Notes under the pieces: generated by a model
Databases searched by the model: none
Told to the model about the DNA's origin: nothing
Seen by the model: the letters and a program-made list of their open reading frames with translations, nothing else
Program-made: the position numbers and the translations under genes
Assembly: GCA_947629425.1 (NCBI GenBank)
Contig: CANRDR010000055.1
Location: 1 to 9,839, forward strand
Source of the DNA: an uncultured Bacilli bacterium
GTDB taxonomy: Bacteria; Bacillota_I; Bacilli_A; RF39; UBA660
Direction: 5' to 3'
DNA: 9,839 nucleotides
Shown here: positions 6,626 to 9,839 of the stretch, piece by piece
Numbering within the stretch: position 1 is the first letter of the stretch
Layout of the letters: every line of letters begins with the position of its first letter

Positions 6626-7485
6626 AATATTATCCTTTCAAAATCTTTTATATATTGATTTATCATTTTTTTATTTTTTATATCTTTTATATCTATTAAT
6701 TCATTATCTAAAATACCATATATAGTCATAATTAATGAACAATATATATTTTTTTTACCATTTAAATTATCAGTAAAATAAATTGCATCATAATAATTAT
6801 CGTAATTTAATATAGTATAAAATACTATTTTTAATATATTCACAATATTATTATCATCATTTAATTCTTCTAATTTTATTTTACCTTTTAATAAATGTTT
6901 ATATATAGCCTTAGCATCTTCCTTAAAATAATCAGGTATATTTATTTTTAATGATTTATATTTATCTAAACCATTAATTAAATTAATTAAATATTTATAA
7001 TATATAAAACATCCTAATATTACTAATTCATTAGTATTAGTAATAGATATTAATGTAATAAAGTTATTTAATGTTACTTCATTATTAATACTAAATAATG
7101 CAACAGGTAATACTCTACTTAAAGAATATGCTTCTATATTATTATCTAATTCTAATGTTTTTAAACTATTAGTTTTAGAATAATATTCTAATACTTTTAA
7201 TGTATAAGTATCAATTTCATATATATGCATATTATTTGTATATTTACCTAATATAAAACTTGTACACATTCTATTTAATATATCAATATTATTTATATCT
7301 TCATTTTTATTTATACTATCTATAACTGCTAACATATATGTAGTCATAGAAGAAAAATAACCTTTATCTATATTAAGTTCATTATTTTTTATTAATTTAA
7401 TAGAATTATTCTTTTTATTATTCATTCTAGATAATCCATAACAATCACCATATATATAACTATATATTATGTTTTTTATATTCAA
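6622..7485 (-). CDS. DraG-fold (ADP-ribosylglycohydrolase-like) protein, probably catalytically inactive
   Basis: An all-helical 287-residue protein with no signal peptide. Its ends resemble the ADP-ribosylglycohydrolase/DraG family: the N-terminal NIIYSYIYGDCYGLS matches the 'GaixGDAxG' helix, and the C-terminal LNYDNYYDAIYFTDNLNG then SLIMTIYGI matches 'FxeAlxxAvnxGGDtDTxAaixGaiaG'. The metal-binding residues are missing. The 'TDDT' site is replaced by FSSMTT (about 44-49), and 'GDTDT' by NGKKN (about 242-246). If the alignment is right, the binuclear Mg site is gone and the protein would bind rather than hydrolyse, or do something else. The start is TTG 7483-7485, four bases after AAGGTGAT; the in-frame GTG 7492-7494 lies inside that site. 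It is coupled to the cyclophilin by ATGA. The coding sequence is very AT-rich. Confidence 0.58.
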   Translation of the reverse strand: MNIKNIIYSYIYGDCYGLSRMNNKKNNSIKLIKNNELNIDKGYFSSMTTYMLAVIDSINKNEDINNIDILNRMCTSFILGKYTNNMHIYEIDTYTLKVLEYYSKTNSLKTLELDNNIEAYSLSRVLPVALFSINNEVTLNNFITLISITNTNELVILGCFIYYKYLINLINGLDKYKSLKINIPDYFKEDAKAIYKHLLKGKIKLEELNDDNNIVNILKIVFYTILNYDNYYDAIYFTDNLNGKKNIYCSLIMTIYGILDNELIDIKDIKNKKMINQYIKDFERIIL

Positions 7486-7489
7486 TATA

Positions 7490-7497
7490 ATCACCTT
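7490..7497 (-). promoter_or_regulatory. Ribosome-binding site implying a TTG start for the DraG-fold gene
   Basis: AAGGTGAT lies four bases before TTG 7483-7485. The same motif and spacing are used by ffh and both TasA-like genes, so TTG is preferred to the GTG at 7492-7494, which overlaps the site. Confidence 0.7.
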
Positions 7498-7505
7498 GTA
7501 ATTTT

Positions 7506-7534
7506 ATTTTACATTAATTATATTAGTTTTTCAA
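7506..7534 (-). promoter_or_regulatory. Promoter of the DraG-fold/cyclophilin unit
   Basis: TTGAAA (7529-7534) and TAAAAT (7506-7511) are separated by exactly 17 bases and lie just upstream of the AAGGTGAT site. A TATAAT also occurs in the spacer but has no suitable -35. Confidence 0.6.
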
Positions 7535-7552
7535 ATAAAATAATATATTATT
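7533..7552 (-). terminator. Weak terminator candidate after the rRNA-modification pair
   Basis: AATAA (7548-7552 on the minus strand) and TTATT (7539-7543) form a short all-A/T stem followed by TTTATTT. It is in the right place, 28 bases past the methyltransferase stop, but is thermodynamically weak and overlaps the -35 of the next promoter. Confidence 0.3.
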
Positions 7553-7579
7553 CTACTTAAAAATATATATTATTAATTA

Positions 7580-8785
7580 TTAACGTAAACTTAAAATACA
7601 TACACATTCTACATGATATGTATTAGAAAACATATCAAATAATTTTATATCTTTTATATTATAATAATTCTTTAATATATTTAAATCTCTTGCTAAACTA
7701 GTTACTTCACAAGATATATATATAATATTTCTAGCATTTAAGTTTATTATATCATTTATAGTACTATTAACTAAACCACTTCTTGGTGGATCTATAATAA
7801 TAGTATCAATATTATCTTTTATTTTATATATTAAATTTTTAGTATTACCAACAATATATTTAGTATTTTTTATATTATTTAATTTAGCATTATAAATAGC
7901 ATCTTTTATACTATTTTCTACTATTTCTATTCCATATATTTTATTAAAATTATTACTTATTGATTGTCCTAATATACCTACTCCACAATATAAATCTAAT
8001 AAAGTATCTCCTTTAGCATATAAAGATATATAATCTATTATTTTATTTATAATATTTAAATTAACTTGAAAAAAAGAATTATAATGTACTTTAAATTTAT
8101 AATTATTAATAGAATCTATAAAATAATCATCTTTATAGTATACTTTATTATTAACTACTATACCTTTTAAATTAATAATACTTTCTAATTTATTTATATC
8201 TATATTAATATTATCATTAGTATTAATAATTATTAATATTTCATTTAAATAATTAGATCTAATAGTAATACTACCATTTTTTATATTAAATAAATCTTTA
8301 TTTTCTATTACTTTATTTATATATTTATTAGCTAGCAGACATTTATCTATTTTAATAAAATTATGTGTTTTATTATTATAATATCCCCAATTATAATTAT
8401 TTATTTTTAATTCTATTTTATTTCTATAATTATATATAGAATCATTTTTAACAATATCTAAATTAATATCTATATTAGAAAACTTTTTTAATATGTTTTT
8501 TACTTTATCTAATTTATAATTACATTGATCAATATAAGTTAAATGTTCTAAATTACATCCTCCACAGTGTTCATAATATGGACATAATGGTTTTATTCTT
8601 TTATTACTTTTAGATATATAGTTTACTTTAACTCCCTCATAATATTTTTTAGTATCTTTAGTTATTTTAACTGAAACTATTTCATCTGGTAAAGCATTAT
8701 TTATAAATATTATTTTATTATTATAATAACCTATACCTCTTCCAAAATCATCTAATTTAATTATTTTTATTTCTACTGTATCCAT
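7580..8785 (-). CDS. rlmCD: 23S rRNA (uracil-5)-methyltransferase, RlmCD/TrmA family
   Basis: SAM-dependent enzyme that makes 5-methyluridine in RNA; members in Firmicutes (RlmCD) methylate 23S rRNA U747 and U1939. Visible in order in 401 residues: a TRAM beta-barrel (about 1-58, with FGRGIGYYNNKIIFINNALPDEIV); the [4Fe-4S] cysteines C68, C74, C77 and C149 (CPYYEHCGGC, then DKC); the SAM-binding LLDLYCGVG (about 262-270); IDPPRSG (331-337); the catalytic cysteine C359 in YISCEV; and the general base E393 in TYHVE. It is somewhat shorter than Bacillus RlmCD (about 460) but no active residue is missing. RlmD or a TrmA-like tRNA target cannot be excluded. The start overlaps the end of rluB by 29 bases, so the two are coupled. 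Extremely AT-rich. Confidence 0.92.
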   Translation of the reverse strand: MDTVEIKIIKLDDFGRGIGYYNNKIIFINNALPDEIVSVKITKDTKKYYEGVKVNYISKSNKRIKPLCPYYEHCGGCNLEHLTYIDQCNYKLDKVKNILKKFSNIDINLDIVKNDSIYNYRNKIELKINNYNWGYYNNKTHNFIKIDKCLLANKYINKVIENKDLFNIKNGSITIRSNYLNEILIIINTNDNINIDINKLESIINLKGIVVNNKVYYKDDYFIDSINNYKFKVHYNSFFQVNLNIINKIIDYISLYAKGDTLLDLYCGVGILGQSISNNFNKIYGIEIVENSIKDAIYNAKLNNIKNTKYIVGNTKNLIYKIKDNIDTIIIDPPRSGLVNSTINDIINLNARNIIYISCEVTSLARDLNILKNYYNIKDIKLFDMFSNTYHVECVCILSLR

Positions 8786-9479
8786 ATAATTTTTTCACTT
8801 CTTTTATAGTTAGAACTCTATATTCTCCTACTTTTAATGATTCATCTGTTAGAAATGCATATTCTTTTCTATGTAATTTAACTACATTATATCCTAAAGT
8901 GCTAAATACATTTTTTATAATATGATTTCTTCCTTCTTCTATAGTTATTTCTATAATACTATAATTTTTATCATTTTTCTTTATTTTAACTCTTTTAGGT
9001 ATACATTTTCTTTTATCTATAAGTATTCCTTGTTCTAATTTTTTTAAATCTTCTATCTCAAAATGTTTATCTAATTTTGCTATATACTTTTTTTCTACTT
9101 TAAAAGATGGATGCATTAATATATTAGCAAGTGTTCCATCGTTAGTTAAAATTATTAAGCCAGTTGTATCATAATCTAATCTACCTATTGGATATATTCT
9201 AACACTTGTATCAATTAAATCTACTACTGTAGTTCTATTTAATTCATCACTACTACTTGATATAACACTTTTTGGTTTATTTAATAAATAATATACTTTA
9301 TTATCATTTATCTTTAATGGTTCATTATTTATTTCTATAATATCATTATTATTTACTTTAGTTCCTAATGTAGTTATTTTTTCACCATTTACTTTTACTT
9401 TACCTGATTTAATTAATTCTTCTGCTTTTCTTCTAGAAGTATATCCACTATTTGCAATTACTTTTTGTAATCTTTCCAT
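8757..9479 (-). CDS. rluB: 23S rRNA pseudouridine synthase, RluB/RsuA family
   Basis: Isomerises uridine to pseudouridine in the large-subunit rRNA (U2605 for RluB). The 240-residue product has an N-terminal S4 RNA-binding domain (about 1-55, with RLQKVIANSGYTSRRKAEELI and VKVNGEKI), the catalytic loop IGRLDYDTTGLIILTNDG with the nucleophile D102, and the C-terminal EGRNHIIKNVFSTLGYNVVKLHR. Length and motifs are normal for the RluB branch; RsuA (16S) is less likely because of the EGRNH...LHR region and gene context. In many Firmicutes rluB follows scpB, which is not seen here. GAGTGAT lies three bases before ATG 9477-9479. It is the first gene of a two-gene rRNA modification unit with the overlapping methyltransferase. 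Confidence 0.93.
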   Translation of the reverse strand: MERLQKVIANSGYTSRRKAEELIKSGKVKVNGEKITTLGTKVNNNDIIEINNEPLKINDNKVYYLLNKPKSVISSSSDELNRTTVVDLIDTSVRIYPIGRLDYDTTGLIILTNDGTLANILMHPSFKVEKKYIAKLDKHFEIEDLKKLEQGILIDKRKCIPKRVKIKKNDKNYSIIEITIEEGRNHIIKNVFSTLGYNVVKLHRKEYAFLTDESLKVGEYRVLTIKEVKKLYGYSRNKNN

Positions 9480-9500
9480 CTAATCACTCTTTCATTTAGT

Positions 9501-9529
9501 ATTTTAACATTATTTAAAAAACTTTAAAA
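9501..9529 (-). promoter_or_regulatory. Probable promoter of the rluB-rlmCD unit
   Basis: An extended -10, TGTTAAAAT (9501-9509), lies about 20 bases before the rluB start. The -35 candidate 17 bases upstream is a weak TTTTAA (9524-9529), which is tolerable with an extended -10. Confidence 0.5.
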
Positions 9530-9569
9530 GAATATTATTTAACCTAAATAAAAAATTTAATTATTTATT

Positions 9570-9588
9570 AAAAAAATGAAATTCATTT
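9570..9588 (-). terminator. Weak terminator candidate after the edge surface-protein gene
   Basis: On the minus strand AAATGA (9588-9583) and TCATTT (9579-9574) pair around a 3-base loop, and the T-run complementary to 9570-9576 follows. It begins 8 bases past the stop. The stem is short, so termination may be partial. The rest of 9480-9595 (116 bases) shows only the rluB promoter. Confidence 0.35.
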
Positions 9589-9595
9589 AAGAAAA

Positions 9596-9838
9596 TCATT
9601 CTATTATATATGGATGGTCTTTTGTTCCATCTCCACTTAGTAGTTCAATATTTGGATTTAACACTATAGATGGTCTAATATAAGGAACTGATATTACTCC
9701 ACAATTTGCAACAAAAGTATCAGGATATACACAGAATGCTGAATCATAAACTCCATTTTCTGTATTACTAGTTTGACTTAATGGCGTTAATGTTCTCCAC
9801 CATTGATTTGAATTGACTATTAAATATAAATAACAATT
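9596..9838 (-). CDS. C-terminal end of a secreted WWTMSP/DGT-PY domain protein (partial)
   Basis: An open frame enters from the right edge and ends at TGA 9596-9598; the last 80 residues are visible and the start lies outside the window. It shows NQWWRTLTPLS, a cysteine pair (AFCVYPDTFVANCG), YIRPSIVLNPNIELL and the terminal GDGTKDHPYIIE. These line up with KWWTMSP, NIRPVIVINKNVSYI and GDGTINNPYEVE at the end of the surface protein at 4555-5970, so both carry the same uncharacterised C-terminal domain. Both proteins end in Glu at the matching position, which supports TGA as a real stop. Whether it also has the TasA-like N-terminus cannot be seen. Confidence 0.78.
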   Translation of the reverse strand, partial: NCYLYLIVNSNQWWRTLTPLSQTSNTENGVYDSAFCVYPDTFVANCGVISVPYIRPSIVLNPNIELLSGDGTKDHPYIIE

Positions 9839-9839
9839 T

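Noticed and set aside
6522..6725. Plus-strand open frame of 67 codons with hydrophobic product
   Set aside because: It is antisense to the cyclophilin membrane anchor and the end of the DraG-fold gene; the hydrophobicity is a mirror effect of AT-rich codons.
6622..7485. Reading the DraG-fold gene as an active ADP-ribosyl hydrolase partner of a toxin
   Set aside because: The metal-binding motifs are missing and no ADP-ribosyltransferase (DarT-, DraT- or Tre-like) gene is adjacent.
1..9839. Search for tRNA, rRNA, SRP RNA, CRISPR repeats, insertion sequences and phage attachment sites
   Set aside because: No cloverleaf, regularly spaced repeat, transposase-like frame or terminal inverted repeat was found. 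Intergenic gaps are too short for most of these.

Overview
This window is very AT-rich bacterial chromosome, and every gene I can support lies on the minus strand. Several features suggest a small-genome, probably host-associated member of the Bacillota (an uncultured Bacilli, Clostridia or Mollicutes-like lineage): Gram-positive type ribosome-binding sites (AGGTGAT), an RlmCD-type iron-sulfur RNA methyltransferase, short intergenic gaps, and surface proteins with TasA/SipW-dependent type N-termini. Trp is written as TGG throughout and TGA is used as a stop, so the Mycoplasma/Spiroplasma code (table 4) is unlikely. The lineage is an inference; no rRNA or tRNA is present to settle it.

The genes run from high to low coordinates. 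The right edge (9596-9839) holds the C-terminal end of a surface protein that runs off the window. Next is a 23S rRNA modification pair, an RluB-type pseudouridine synthase overlapping an RlmCD/TrmA-type methyltransferase (9479-7580). Then comes a two-gene unit from its own promoter (7534-6035): a protein with an ADP-ribosylglycohydrolase (DraG) fold that appears to have lost its metal ligands, coupled by an ATGA overlap to a membrane-anchored cyclophilin. After the best promoter in the window (6024-5996) there is a TasA-like surface protein translationally coupled (TAATG) to a small nucleoside 2-deoxyribosyltransferase-like protein (5970-4124). Next is an FAD-dependent oxidoreductase with a C-terminal Rieske domain (4071-2668). 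Its start codon lies in the 3' arm of a terminator-like hairpin. Then comes a second TasA-like protein, carrying a LamG (lectin-like) domain (2614-1445). Last is ffh, the SRP GTPase (1392-85), followed by a rho-independent terminator (10-52).

The core-cell genes (rluB, rlmCD, ffh) are ordinary. The accessory content is the interesting part. It includes a modular family of predicted extracellular proteins that share a signal segment plus TasA-like beta-sandwich and carry interchangeable C-terminal domains. Around them sit an extracytoplasmic foldase (cyclophilin), a possible pseudoenzyme of the ADP-ribose hydrolase fold and a small nucleotide-processing-fold protein. No insertion sequence, CRISPR array, tRNA, rRNA or phage gene was seen. 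No stretch above 300 bases lacks a gene; the longest gap is about 116 bases (9480-9595).
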